14,614 bases of DNA from Eubacterium sp. GTDB lineage: Bacteria > Bacillota > Clostridia > Peptostreptococcales > Anaerovoracaceae. Positions 1 through 6,914 of the stretch are shown here, one piece after another. The notes under the pieces are model-generated. The model worked only from the letters and a program-made list of their open reading frames with translations, was not told where the DNA came from and ran no database searches. Every line of letters starts with the position of its first letter. Within the stretch, counting starts at the first letter, position 1. The stretch is from assembly GCA_017419895.1 (NCBI GenBank), contig JAFOKI010000184.1, positions 1 to 14,614 on the forward strand, written 5' to 3'. Made by a program: the position numbers and the translations under genes.

Positions 1-57
1 AGATCCAGGTCTCAGAAACGTTGAAAAAGTATCCACTTTCTTTCGCATACAACAATT

Positions 58-113
58 TGGCGACAGATTTCTGTTGGAAGCGTTGCAGCAACATTATTCT
101 GGCGACAGATTTC
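58..113. repeat. 14-nt direct repeat pair downstream of the LTA-synthase-like gene
   Basis: The 14-mer TGGCGACAGATTTC occurs at 58-71 and again at 100-113, exactly 42 bp apart (about four helical turns). A small inverted repeat, GTTGC-A-GCAAC, lies between the copies at about 82-92. The pair sits in the non-coding stretch 1-146, just past the stop codon of the minus-strand gene. No gene is supported in 1-146. The repeat could be part of an operator or of a larger array cut by the window edge; its function is unknown. Confidence 0.5.
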
Positions 114-146
114 CGCCGAACACCTTGCACCGAAGCGGGCGGTTCT

Positions 147-3080
147 TTACGGCGCGAGCTCGAAGAAGTCCGCAACGCGGTTCTTTGTATCAATAAGAAG
201 ATTGTACTGGACCATTCCGTACTCGCGGACGAGATCCGCTTCGGGAGAAGTGTCGGTGTCGATGTCTTTGTTGTCGTGGATGTTGCCTTCATCATCGTAG
301 TAGCACAGCGAGGTCAGCACGGGAACCTTGCGGAAAGTCTCGAGCCGGTATTTGTCGTAGCCCGTCATCTCGAGGCCGAGCAGGTCGAGCATGTATGCCG
401 AGAGGTAGTTCGCGCTGATATGGGTGCCCTCGCTCTCCGGGATGTCGTAGTTCGCCCAGATCATGAACGGCACCTGGTACATGAGCTCGTGGACCGCTGT
501 GGACGAAAGGTCGCCCGATGCGGACGCGCGGCGCTGGAGCACGGTGAAAAGTTCGTCGTCAACTCTGGGCTGGTGGTCGCCGAAGAACACGACGACTGTC
601 GGTTCGTCGAGTTTTTCAAGATAGCCGATGAGGCCTTCCAGGGCTTCATCGGTCTTTTTTACGAGATTCAGGTACTGTTCGGTCTGGATGAACTGGATCT
701 CGTCATCGGTCACGGTGAGCTCTTTTTCGACGGCTCCGGTCGAGAGTGAGAAGCTGGAATGGTTCTGGATCGTGACGTTGAACAGGAAGAATGGCTTGTC
801 GGCGTTCGCAGGGTCGCTGCGGTAAGCCTCGTATTCCGAGATCACGGTCTCGAAATCGCTTTCGTCTGAGACGAACGCCCTGAGCATTCCCGGGTCCTTG
901 AGGTCTTCCAGCGAAATGTGCCGGTCGAATCCGAGGTTGGGATAGACCTTGCTGCGGTTGTATGAGTCGGCGCGGCCGGGATGGAACGCGATGCTTCCGC
1001 CGTAGCCCTGCTCCTCAAGTGTAGTGACGAGAGATGGGACTTCTCCCCTGATATTGGTGTTGTACGGCACCGAGTGGAACGGGAAAAACTCCATCGAGCC
1101 TCCAGTGAGGAACTCGAACTCGGTATTCGCGGTAGACCCGCCGAAGATCGAAGTATGGAGCCAGCCTTTTACGGTGTTGTCTTTCAGACTGTTGAAGAAC
1201 GGTATGTACGGAGCCGAAGTCTCGAAATCCGCGATCACGCTGAGGTCTGAAAATGCTTCGTTCATGACGACGATGACGTTCGGCTTTCCGGCTGCCAGGC
1301 TCGCCTTGACCGAAGCGCTGTCTGAAGTATAGCCGGAAGCGATCTCAGCAACGCGGTCTGCGGAATAGCCTTCCGGTTTTTTCATGATCGACGTATTGGC
1401 GGTCACAGCGAAGCTGAGAGGATACCCGTTTTCTCTATAGCTGAGTGTTGTGTGGAAACCGCTGACATAGATGCCGTGGCGTTTGGTGAATTTAGTCGTG
1501 AACACTGTCTGGCGGATACCGACGATACAGACTATTACCAGACAAAGCAGCGCCAGGCGCTTTTTGAGATCCAGGCTTTTTCTCCTGTTCACACAGATCA
1601 TCGGGGCGATCATTACCGCCGCCGCGGTGATCACCCAGAGAGACGATTTGTTGAACGCTATTTCGTAATTGCCAGCGACGTCGAGCGCCGTTCCGAATGA
1701 AGTGATATCGGTGATTATGAGCGGCGATCCCCTGAACTGTATCAGGAGGAAATTTATCATACAGAACGCAAAGGTAAAGAACGTGGTGATGATCACTGTG
1801 TATTTCAGGCTGTTCGAAATGAGATAAACCAAAAGCCAGAGTGTCACTATCAGAAGGATGTTAAGAAGGCCCCTCATAGAGGGGGTGAATTTTATGATGT
1901 TGACAAGTTTGACATCCGCGATCTTGAGGCACATGTAGTAGCAGACGAACGGGGTCAGGATGAAGAACAAACGCTGGATCAGGAGTGACGGGTCTTTCAG
2001 AAGCCGCCCGATGATACCGGTCGGTTTGTCCATGAGCCTTGCGGGGGCGGCTTTGTCGGAGGCAGTAGCTGAGCCAGTGCCGGACCCTGCTGAGACGGTG
2101 CCGGAGCCGTCTGTAGCCTCGGGTTTGTCCGCGCCGGTATCAGACCCGGCCGCAGCCTCGGAGCTTGCCGCGCCGGTAAGTCTCTTCCACGGAAGAAGTA
2201 TGAGAAGCGCGGTCAGAAGGAGCGCGGCCTCCAGGAAGAAGAACACTCCGTAAGTGAAATGATAGTAAGTGACTGACGCGAAAAGCGCGTTTTCCTGCTC
2301 CTCCCCGTCGATCACGAATTTCGTGTCCCTTTCGGGGGACGCGGAAAGGTAAACGCCGAAAGCGCTAGGAGTCTTGATGTCCTTGCAGTCGATATTGAGC
2401 GTGTAAAGCTCGCCGCGGTCAAGCAACACGCCGTTCTCCAGATAGACTGCAGAGGCGTCTGCTGCGGCTTCGCTTTCGGCAGATCCCGCATCGCCGGCCG
2501 AACCGCTGCTCGATGACCCGGATCCGCTGCTCTGCGAGTTGTCGTATTTGGAGCCTTTGTTCATGGTGAGGCCGCTGCCGTTCAGGCTCGAACTGTCGGC
2601 GCGCGTGAAATCGAGGCGCGAGCGTTTCCTATTGGGTATGAGGCCCGCGTCGAGCTCGCTCCTGGCGACCTCGGTCCCGTTCTTATCGGTAATGTAGACC
2701 TCGACCTTGCCGGACGCGGTGTAGTAATCGGGATTGTAGAAGAAAATCTGGACGCTCTGGAGGTTGGAGTCGCTTGCCCTGAACTCCTGGCGGATCGTAG
2801 AATTGCCGGTTACCTCAGTGTAGCCCGCAGTCGGCCGGTTGAGATTGTAAAGAAGCGTGACGTCTGTGATCTTGTCGGCTTCCTTGAGGTGCTTGGAGTA
2901 GTATTTCTTTGTTGAGCGGGGCACCTCCGGGACGCGTTCTCCGCAGATATACGACTGGATGTATTTCAGATTCGAGAATTCGAGTATGAGGAACACCGCG
3001 CAGAGTATCAGAAGAATGACCGACAGGATCTTGCGGTAGTTGAGTTCGTTTTTTGTGTCTTTCAGAAGTGATCGTATCAT
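147..3080 (-). CDS. LTA synthase/phosphoglycerol transferase-like membrane sulfatase
   Basis: This is a 977-residue polytopic membrane protein with a C-terminal extracytoplasmic alkaline-phosphatase/sulfatase-fold domain of the LtaS/MdoB type. Such enzymes move glycerol-phosphate or related groups onto cell-envelope polymers. Residues 16-34 form a first membrane segment. Residues about 40-270 look like an extracytoplasmic domain, interrupted by a Ser/Gly/Ala-rich stretch (about 178-210). A second membrane segment (about 277-297) is followed by another low-complexity linker (about 303-345) and a hydrophobic cluster at about 368-522. Catalytic features run from about 598: metal-binding Glu608 (VVMNEAF), GGSTANTEFEF with probable nucleophile Thr650, FHPGRADSYNRS near 699-710, TIQNHSS at 770-776, and FFGDHQP with Asp835/His836. 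LtaS is usually about 650 residues, so the N-terminal part is extra. The start ATG at 3080 has no strong Shine-Dalgarno. It lies 64 nt behind the LysR stop on the same strand, so it may be cotranscribed. Family is secure; the polymer substrate is not. Confidence 0.88.
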   Translation of the reverse strand: MIRSLLKDTKNELNYRKILSVILLILCAVFLILEFSNLKYIQSYICGERVPEVPRSTKKYYSKHLKEADKITDVTLLYNLNRPTAGYTEVTGNSTIRQEFRASDSNLQSVQIFFYNPDYYTASGKVEVYITDKNGTEVARSELDAGLIPNRKRSRLDFTRADSSSLNGSGLTMNKGSKYDNSQSSGSGSSSSGSAGDAGSAESEAAADASAVYLENGVLLDRGELYTLNIDCKDIKTPSAFGVYLSASPERDTKFVIDGEEQENALFASVTYYHFTYGVFFFLEAALLLTALLILLPWKRLTGAASSEAAAGSDTGADKPEATDGSGTVSAGSGTGSATASDKAAPARLMDKPTGIIGRLLKDPSLLIQRLFFILTPFVCYYMCLKIADVKLVNIIKFTPSMRGLLNILLIVTLWLLVYLISNSLKYTVIITTFFTFAFCMINFLLIQFRGSPLIITDITSFGTALDVAGNYEIAFNKSSLWVITAAAVMIAPMICVNRRKSLDLKKRLALLCLVIVCIVGIRQTVFTTKFTKRHGIYVSGFHTTLSYRENGYPLSFAVTANTSIMKKPEGYSADRVAEIASGYTSDSASVKASLAAGKPNVIVVMNEAFSDLSVIADFETSAPYIPFFNSLKDNTVKGWLHTSIFGGSTANTEFEFLTGGSMEFFPFHSVPYNTNIRGEVPSLVTTLEEQGYGGSIAFHPGRADSYNRSKVYPNLGFDRHISLEDLKDPGMLRAFVSDESDFETVISEYEAYRSDPANADKPFFLFNVTIQNHSSFSLSTGAVEKELTVTDDEIQFIQTEQYLNLVKKTDEALEGLIGYLEKLDEPTVVVFFGDHQPRVDDELFTVLQRRASASGDLSSTAVHELMYQVPFMIWANYDIPESEGTHISANYLSAYMLDLLGLEMTGYDKYRLETFRKVPVLTSLCYYDDEGNIHDNKDIDTDTSPEADLVREYGMVQYNLLIDTKNRVADFFELAP

Positions 3081-3144
3081 TTATATATGCCTGTTCTGTA
3101 TGCCCGCGCCGGAACCGGTACGCGCGCAGTCCCGTACTATAATA

Positions 3145-4017
3145 TCACAATACCTGCGCTTTCACATAATCGAGGAAAGCCACTGCGGCCGAAGTCTTTG
3201 TTCGGCCGGGACTGAACGCCAGCCCGATGTCGCGGTGCTGCGGCGGGTCGAGCGGCTTCGAGTCTAAGGGGAATTTACTGTTCATTATAACAAGGCCGGG
3301 CATTATGCCGACGCCTGCGCCTGAATATATGAACGCCATGATCGCGGTGTCGTCGCCGAAGGAATATGCGGGCCTGAACGACGGGTCGGTATCGTAAAGC
3401 AGCGAGTGCGCGTCGTTGTCGAAGCCATCGGCCGGGGTTATGAACGGGTACCTGAGGAGCTCGCTCACGGTGACGGAAGCCTTTGTTGAAAGATCGTGGT
3501 TCCTGGGCAGGACGGCCAGGAGCGGGTCGTGTCTCAGGCTGATGAAATCCAGCCCGTCCGCCGCGGAATACGAGATGAAACCGCAGTCGGCAGTCCCCTT
3601 TTCGATCCATTCGGACACGTCTGTGTAGCTTCCGTCGAGGATGCTGATCTCCACGTTCGGGTAGAGCTGCCCGAAACCTTTCGTGAGGCGGGGGAGCCAG
3701 GCCGCGGCTACGCTCGCGAACGTCGCCACGGTCAGTTTCCCGGCAACGGTGTGTTTCATGTTCAGAACCGTCTGCTCCAGGTTGAGTTTCCGGTTCACCA
3801 GGTCCCTTACCGGCTCGAGCAGGAGTTTCCCGCTCTCGGTCAGGACGACTCCGCTCTTGCTCCTTATGAACAAAGTCAGTCCGGTCTCTTTTTCAAGCGC
3901 TGCGATCGCGTGGCTGACACCGGACTGGGTATAGTTCATCTCTGCCGCCGCGTGAGAGATGTTGCCGAGTTCGGCGACTTTAAGAAATATTTCGTATCTC
4001 GAAGGGGTGCTGCTCAT
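3145..4017 (-). CDS. LysR-family transcriptional regulator divergent from the VOR operon
   Basis: This is a 290-residue LysR-type regulator. Residues 1-60 hold the winged helix-turn-helix (FLKVAELGNISHAAAEMN followed by YTQSGVSHAIAALEKETG), with a linker helix to about 85 and a periplasmic-binding-like effector domain from about 90 to 290. The length is normal for the family. The start at 4017 is supported by a GGAGG ribosome binding site at 4023-4027, about five bases before the ATG. It is transcribed away from the 2-oxoacid:ferredoxin oxidoreductase operon across a 129-bp intergenic region that carries repeats and a dyad. LysR regulators usually control the divergent neighbour and themselves, so this protein most likely controls the VOR operon. 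The effector is unknown; a 2-oxoacid or branched-chain acid would fit. Confidence 0.93.
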   Translation of the reverse strand: MSSTPSRYEIFLKVAELGNISHAAAEMNYTQSGVSHAIAALEKETGLTLFIRSKSGVVLTESGKLLLEPVRDLVNRKLNLEQTVLNMKHTVAGKLTVATFASVAAAWLPRLTKGFGQLYPNVEISILDGSYTDVSEWIEKGTADCGFISYSAADGLDFISLRHDPLLAVLPRNHDLSTKASVTVSELLRYPFITPADGFDNDAHSLLYDTDPSFRPAYSFGDDTAIMAFIYSGAGVGIMPGLVIMNSKFPLDSKPLDPPQHRDIGLAFSPGRTKTSAAVAFLDYVKAQVL

Positions 4018-4037
4018 CAGATCCTCCGGCAGTTATC

Positions 4038-4084
4038 CAGTACAAACTGTAATGATTAACAGTACAAACATTCTATTTTAGAAT
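4038..4084. promoter_or_regulatory. Candidate LysR operator: direct repeats plus dyad
   Basis: CAGTACAAAC occurs at 4038-4047 and 4060-4069, spaced 22 bp (two helical turns). It is followed directly by the perfect interrupted palindrome ATTCTA-TTT-TAGAAT at 4070-4084, which fits the LysR T-N11-A box. The block lies between the divergent LysR and ferredoxin genes. It would cover roughly -72 to -26 relative to a start site near 4110, where LysR recognition and activation sites usually sit. Binding by the neighbouring LysR is inferred. Confidence 0.55.
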
Positions 4085-4097
4085 ATCACGAAATATA

Positions 4098-4103
4098 TAT
4101 AAT
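4098..4103 (+). promoter_or_regulatory. -10 box of the VOR operon promoter
   Basis: A consensus TATAAT lies at 4098-4103, 43 nt before the ferredoxin start. No recognisable TTGACA lies 16-18 nt upstream; that position overlaps the ATTCTATTTTAGAAT dyad. A good -10 with no -35 is typical of an activator-dependent promoter, which matches a LysR-controlled operon. The stretch is AT-rich, so a chance match is possible. Confidence 0.5.
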
Positions 4104-4146
4104 TGAAATATAAAAATATCGTCGATCGGATCAGGAGGTAAGGTTT

Positions 4147-4359
4147 ATGGAAGCAAAAGTCACATTTAATGTCGACCGCTGTAAGGGATGCGGGCTTTGT
4201 GTGACGGTATGTCCCAAAGGCATAGTCGCACTCAAAATGACCGAAACTAACCGCAAGGGGTATCATCCGGCGGGAGTAACGGATATGTCCAAGTGCGTCG
4301 CGTGCGCGAGCTGCGCCAAAATCTGCCCAGATTCGATAATCACTGTCGAGAAATTCTGA
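4147..4359 (+). CDS. 2x[4Fe-4S] ferredoxin subunit of 2-oxoacid:ferredoxin oxidoreductase (delta)
   Basis: This is a 70-residue two-cluster ferredoxin. It has two CxxCxxCxxxCP motifs, the first beginning at Cys12 (CKGCGLCVTVCP) and the second near residue 50 (CVACASCAKICP), each set to bind a [4Fe-4S] cluster. In multi-subunit VOR/KOR-type enzymes the separate delta subunit relays electrons from the TPP-containing beta subunit to external ferredoxin. AGGAGGT at 4133-4139 sits 7 nt before the ATG. It is first in a four-gene operon with the alpha, beta and gamma subunits, and divergent from a LysR gene. Length and motif spacing match the delta subunit of archaeal and clostridial enzymes. Confidence 0.92.
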   Translation: MEAKVTFNVDRCKGCGLCVTVCPKGIVALKMTETNRKGYHPAGVTDMSKCVACASCAKICPDSIITVEKF

Positions 4360-4384
4360 TGATCCGCGGCTGACCGCGTGGTCA
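4360..4384 (+). other. Intercistronic hairpin between ferredoxin and alpha-subunit genes
   Basis: Just after the ferredoxin stop codon, CGCGG (4365-4369) pairs with CCGCG (4374-4378) around a CTGA tetraloop. The stem is extended by TGATC/GGTCA (4360-4364 with 4380-4384, one G-T wobble) across a single bulged T. No T-run follows, so it is unlikely to be a full terminator. It could stabilise or process the upstream transcript and tune subunit stoichiometry. Confidence 0.4.
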
Positions 4385-4415
4385 TGCCGTTTGCCGAGAA
4401 CCGGAGGTATACAAA

Positions 4416-5471
4416 ATGGCAAGAGAATTATGGAAAGGAAATGAAGCGATGGCGGAGGCCGCCATCAGAGCCGGCTGCGACGCGTACTTCGGATACCCGA
4501 TCACGCCGCAGAGCGAGCTCATAGAATATATGTCGTTCCACATGCCCGACAGAGGGAGGGTATTCCTTCAGGGCGAGTCGGAAATCGCGGTAGTCAACAT
4601 GCTTTACGGCGCGGGCGGATCCGGAAAAAGAGTAATGACTTCGTCCTCGTCGGTTGGAATCGCGCTCATGCAGGAGGGGCTTTCGTATCTCGCGGGAGCT
4701 GAAGTACCCTGCGTGATCATCAACTGCATGAGAGGCGGCCCGGGCCTCGGAACCATCCAGCCGAGCCAGGCTGACTATTATCAGATGACAAGGGGCGGAG
4801 CGAGCGGCGACCATCATTTCATAGCGCTCGCGCCGGGCAACATCCAGGAAGCCGTCGACATGGTGCAGGAGGCTTTCGACATAGCGATGGAATACAGGAA
4901 CCCGGTCTTTGTGGTGGTGGACGGACTTATCGGTCAGATGATGGAGCCGATAGAGTGGCATGAGATTCCCAGACGCGAGCTGCCGGATGTCGATTCGTGG
5001 GCGGCCAACGGAAGCCCGACTCACAAGCACAATGTTATCAACTCTTTGTGGATAGACGCGGACCAGGACGAGGCGTTCAACCATCGTCTCACCCAGAAAA
5101 CGCACCTGATGCAGGAGAATGAGGTCCGCTACGAAAAACTGGAATGCGATGATGCAGAGATCGTGATCGTCGCTTACGGTACGCCTGCCAGAGTATCGAT
5201 CTCCGCGGTGAAAGAGCTCAGGGTGATGGGTATCAAGGCGGGACTTTTCAGACCCAAGACGATTTGGCCATACCCTTACAAAGCTTTGCGCGAGGTCGTG
5301 GACCAGGAATGTGTCAAGAAGATCCTTTGTGTCGAGCTTTCAGAAGGTCAGATGATCGACGACGTGGAGATCGCGGTCGGCGATTCCAAGCCGATAGAGT
5401 TCTACGGTCATTCCGGCGGAGTGCTTTTCGCCACGGACGAGCTTGTCGATCACGTAAAAGGGATTATCTAA
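4416..5471 (+). CDS. vorB: 2-oxoacid:ferredoxin oxidoreductase alpha subunit, 2-oxoisovalerate type (VorB)
   Basis: This 351-residue alpha subunit belongs to an enzyme that oxidatively decarboxylates a 2-oxoacid with CoA and ferredoxin, giving acyl-CoA, CO2 and reduced ferredoxin. It carries the pyrimidine-binding and transketolase-C-like domains of the PFOR superfamily. GYPITPQSE (26-34) and the conserved Glu of QGESE (about 55) belong to the TPP pyrimidine site. RGGPGLGT (106-113) and GDHH (131-134) are typical of the separate alpha subunits. The C-terminal domain (about 240-345) ends in the GHSGGVL region. Length matches bacterial and archaeal VorB (about 350). GGAGGT lies about 7 nt before the ATG. 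I favour 2-oxoisovalerate (valine-derived) because the protein resembles VorB and panB lies nearby, but a 2-oxoglutarate or broader branched-chain preference cannot be excluded from sequence. Confidence 0.88.
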   Translation: MARELWKGNEAMAEAAIRAGCDAYFGYPITPQSELIEYMSFHMPDRGRVFLQGESEIAVVNMLYGAGGSGKRVMTSSSSVGIALMQEGLSYLAGAEVPCVIINCMRGGPGLGTIQPSQADYYQMTRGGASGDHHFIALAPGNIQEAVDMVQEAFDIAMEYRNPVFVVVDGLIGQMMEPIEWHEIPRRELPDVDSWAANGSPTHKHNVINSLWIDADQDEAFNHRLTQKTHLMQENEVRYEKLECDDAEIVIVAYGTPARVSISAVKELRVMGIKAGLFRPKTIWPYPYKALREVVDQECVKKILCVELSEGQMIDDVEIAVGDSKPIEFYGHSGGVLFATDELVDHVKGII

Positions 5472-5489
5472 GAGGAAGGAGATACCAAA

Positions 5490-6233
5490 ATGGCGATCGT
5501 ATATCAGAAATCCAAGGGACTCCTGGATGCGGAGTTCCATTACTGCCCGGGATGCCATCACGGAATAGTCCATAAACTCGTTGCAGAGGTCCTGGAAGAG
5601 CTGGGCATTATCGATACCGCAATAGGAGTCAGCCCGGTAGGGTGCTCGGTATTCGGATATAACTATTGGGCGTGCGACATGGTCGAGGCAGCTCACGGAA
5701 GAGCGCCTGCCGTTGCCACGGGACTCAAACGCGTCAATCCCGATCACGCGGTGTTCACGTATCAGGGAGACGGCGACCTGGCTTCCATCGGAGCCGCGGA
5801 GGTCGTTCACGCAGCGATGAGAGGCGAGAAGATCACTACTATATTTATAAACAACGCTATCTACGGAATGACCGGCGGTCAGATGGCTCCGACCACTCTC
5901 ATCGGTCAGAAGACCACGACGAGCCAGCTCGGAAGGACCGTGGAGCAGGCTGGTGAACCTCTCAGAGTTTCTGAGATGCTCGCGACAATTGGCGGCGCGG
6001 CATATATCGAGAGAGTCTGCGTAAAGGACATCCCCAATCTCAACAAAGCCAAGAAAGCCATCAAAAAAGCCTTTGAACTCCAACTTGCGGGCGCGGGCTT
6101 CACATTCGTGGAAGTGCTTTCGGCCTGCCCGACCAACTGGGGCATGACGGCCTTGGACGCCAATAAATTCATTGAAGAAAAAATGATCCCGTATTACCCG
6201 CTCGGCGTCATAAAAGACAAAACGGCGGAATAG
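5490..6233 (+). CDS. vorA: 2-oxoacid:ferredoxin oxidoreductase beta subunit (TPP-binding)
   Basis: This 247-residue beta subunit holds the diphosphate-binding half of the thiamine pyrophosphate site. GDGD at 93-96 starts the TPP/Mg motif, which continues through LASIGAAEVVHAAMRG to the paired Asn121-Asn122 and GMTGGQ (126-131). CPGC at 19-22 and Cys52 match the cysteines that hold the proximal [4Fe-4S] cluster in this family, as does a later Cys in the SACPTNW motif. Together with the alpha subunit it forms the catalytic core. An AGGAAGGAG ribosome binding site lies just upstream and the gap to the alpha gene is 18 nt, so translation is probably coupled. Length is normal for VOR/KOR beta subunits. 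The subunit letter varies between naming schemes; the beta assignment is firm and the symbol less so. Confidence 0.9.
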   Translation: MAIVYQKSKGLLDAEFHYCPGCHHGIVHKLVAEVLEELGIIDTAIGVSPVGCSVFGYNYWACDMVEAAHGRAPAVATGLKRVNPDHAVFTYQGDGDLASIGAAEVVHAAMRGEKITTIFINNAIYGMTGGQMAPTTLIGQKTTTSQLGRTVEQAGEPLRVSEMLATIGGAAYIERVCVKDIPNLNKAKKAIKKAFELQLAGAGFTFVEVLSACPTNWGMTALDANKFIEEKMIPYYPLGVIKDKTAE

Positions 6234-6246
6234 AAAGGAGCGGCTC

Positions 6247-6783
6247 ATGAAAAGAGAAATATGTATCTCCGGATTTGGCGGTCAGGGAGTTCTGGCTGTC
6301 GGCAAGTCGCTCATAGAAGCGGGCATGAATGAAGGCCTCGAAGTAACCTGGGCGCCATCCTACGGTCCCGAGATGAGAGGCGGAACAGCCAACTGCAGCG
6401 TGGTAATTTCCGACGAACCAATCGGCTCTCCGGTATTCAACTTCCCCACAGATCTGATAGCCATGAACCTTCCGTCGCTCCTGAAATTCGAGCCGAGAGT
6501 TGTCAAGGGCGGTATCATCCTAGTGAACAGCTCTGTCGTCGACCAGAAAGTCACGAGAGACGATGTAAAAGCGATCTATGTCCCCTGCGTTGACATCGCG
6601 AGCGAACTCGGCAACCTGAAGGTCGCCAATATGGTCATGATGGGCGCTTATGTAGAGGCAACAAAGATCGTAAAACCCGAAACTGTTGTCGAGATGATCA
6701 AGGCGATGTTCGGCGTCAAGAAGCCCGAACTCGTTCCGCTCAATATTGAAGCGCTTCACAGAGGCATCGCCTGCGCGAAATAA
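6247..6783 (+). CDS. 2-oxoacid:ferredoxin oxidoreductase gamma subunit
   Basis: This 178-residue gamma subunit belongs to the pyruvate/ketoisovalerate oxidoreductase catalytic-domain family, which in PFOR-type enzymes takes part in CoA binding. GFGGQGV at 9-15 is the glycine-rich start motif. SYGPEMRGGTANC near 38-50 is the second hallmark, followed by VVISDEPIGSP. It is the last gene of the ferredoxin-alpha-beta-gamma operon, 13 nt after the beta subunit with an AAAGGAG ribosome binding site. The order and separate genes match archaeal and clostridial four-subunit enzymes, so the complex appears complete. A strong hairpin terminator follows 20 nt after the stop. Confidence 0.9.
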   Translation: MKREICISGFGGQGVLAVGKSLIEAGMNEGLEVTWAPSYGPEMRGGTANCSVVISDEPIGSPVFNFPTDLIAMNLPSLLKFEPRVVKGGIILVNSSVVDQKVTRDDVKAIYVPCVDIASELGNLKVANMVMMGAYVEATKIVKPETVVEMIKAMFGVKKPELVPLNIEALHRGIACAK

Positions 6784-6802
6784 TAGTATTTACTTCAGAG
6801 AC

Positions 6803-6850
6803 TTAACAAAGTCGGGCGTGATCGACACGCCCGACTTTGTTAATGCTGTT
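6803..6850 (+). terminator. Strong intrinsic terminator of the VOR operon
   Basis: A perfect 18-bp stem pairs 6803-6820 with 6826-6843 around the 5-nt loop ATCGA, with a GC-rich core (GTCGGGCGTG/CACGCCCGAC). A short T-run (GTTTTTG) follows at about 6848-6854. It lies between the gamma-subunit gene and the convergent second LysR gene, so it could also slow transcription from the other side. Confidence 0.85.
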
Positions 6851-6859
6851 TTTGCGAAT

Positions 6860-6910
6860 GGCTGTATATCAGTTACATATGAGCAGCAGGAAGATATACT
6901 CACGACAGCC
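6860..6910. repeat. Imperfect inverted repeat between the convergent gamma-subunit and LysR genes
   Basis: GGCTGTATATC at 6860-6870 can pair with GATATAC (6893-6899) and ACAGCC (6905-6910), forming a bulged long-armed hairpin. It sits just past the stop of the minus-strand LysR gene and may form the end of its transcript. No T-run follows on the minus strand, so a role in termination is uncertain. Confidence 0.3.
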
Positions 6911-6914
6911 GGAT

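Noticed and set aside
21..749. 242-codon open frame on the plus strand
   Set aside because: It is antisense to the catalytic end of the LTA-synthase-like gene; the Val/Glu/Arg-rich product is typical of a shadow frame.
3081..3144. Terminator or promoter between the first LysR gene and the LTA-synthase-like gene
   Set aside because: Only a short CGCGC/GCGCG pairing with a wide loop and no T-run is visible, and no convincing -35/-10 pair; I cannot support either call.
5340..6248. 302-codon open frame on the minus strand
   Set aside because: It is antisense to the VOR beta subunit, whose motifs are clear; no recognisable domain or ribosome binding site supports it.
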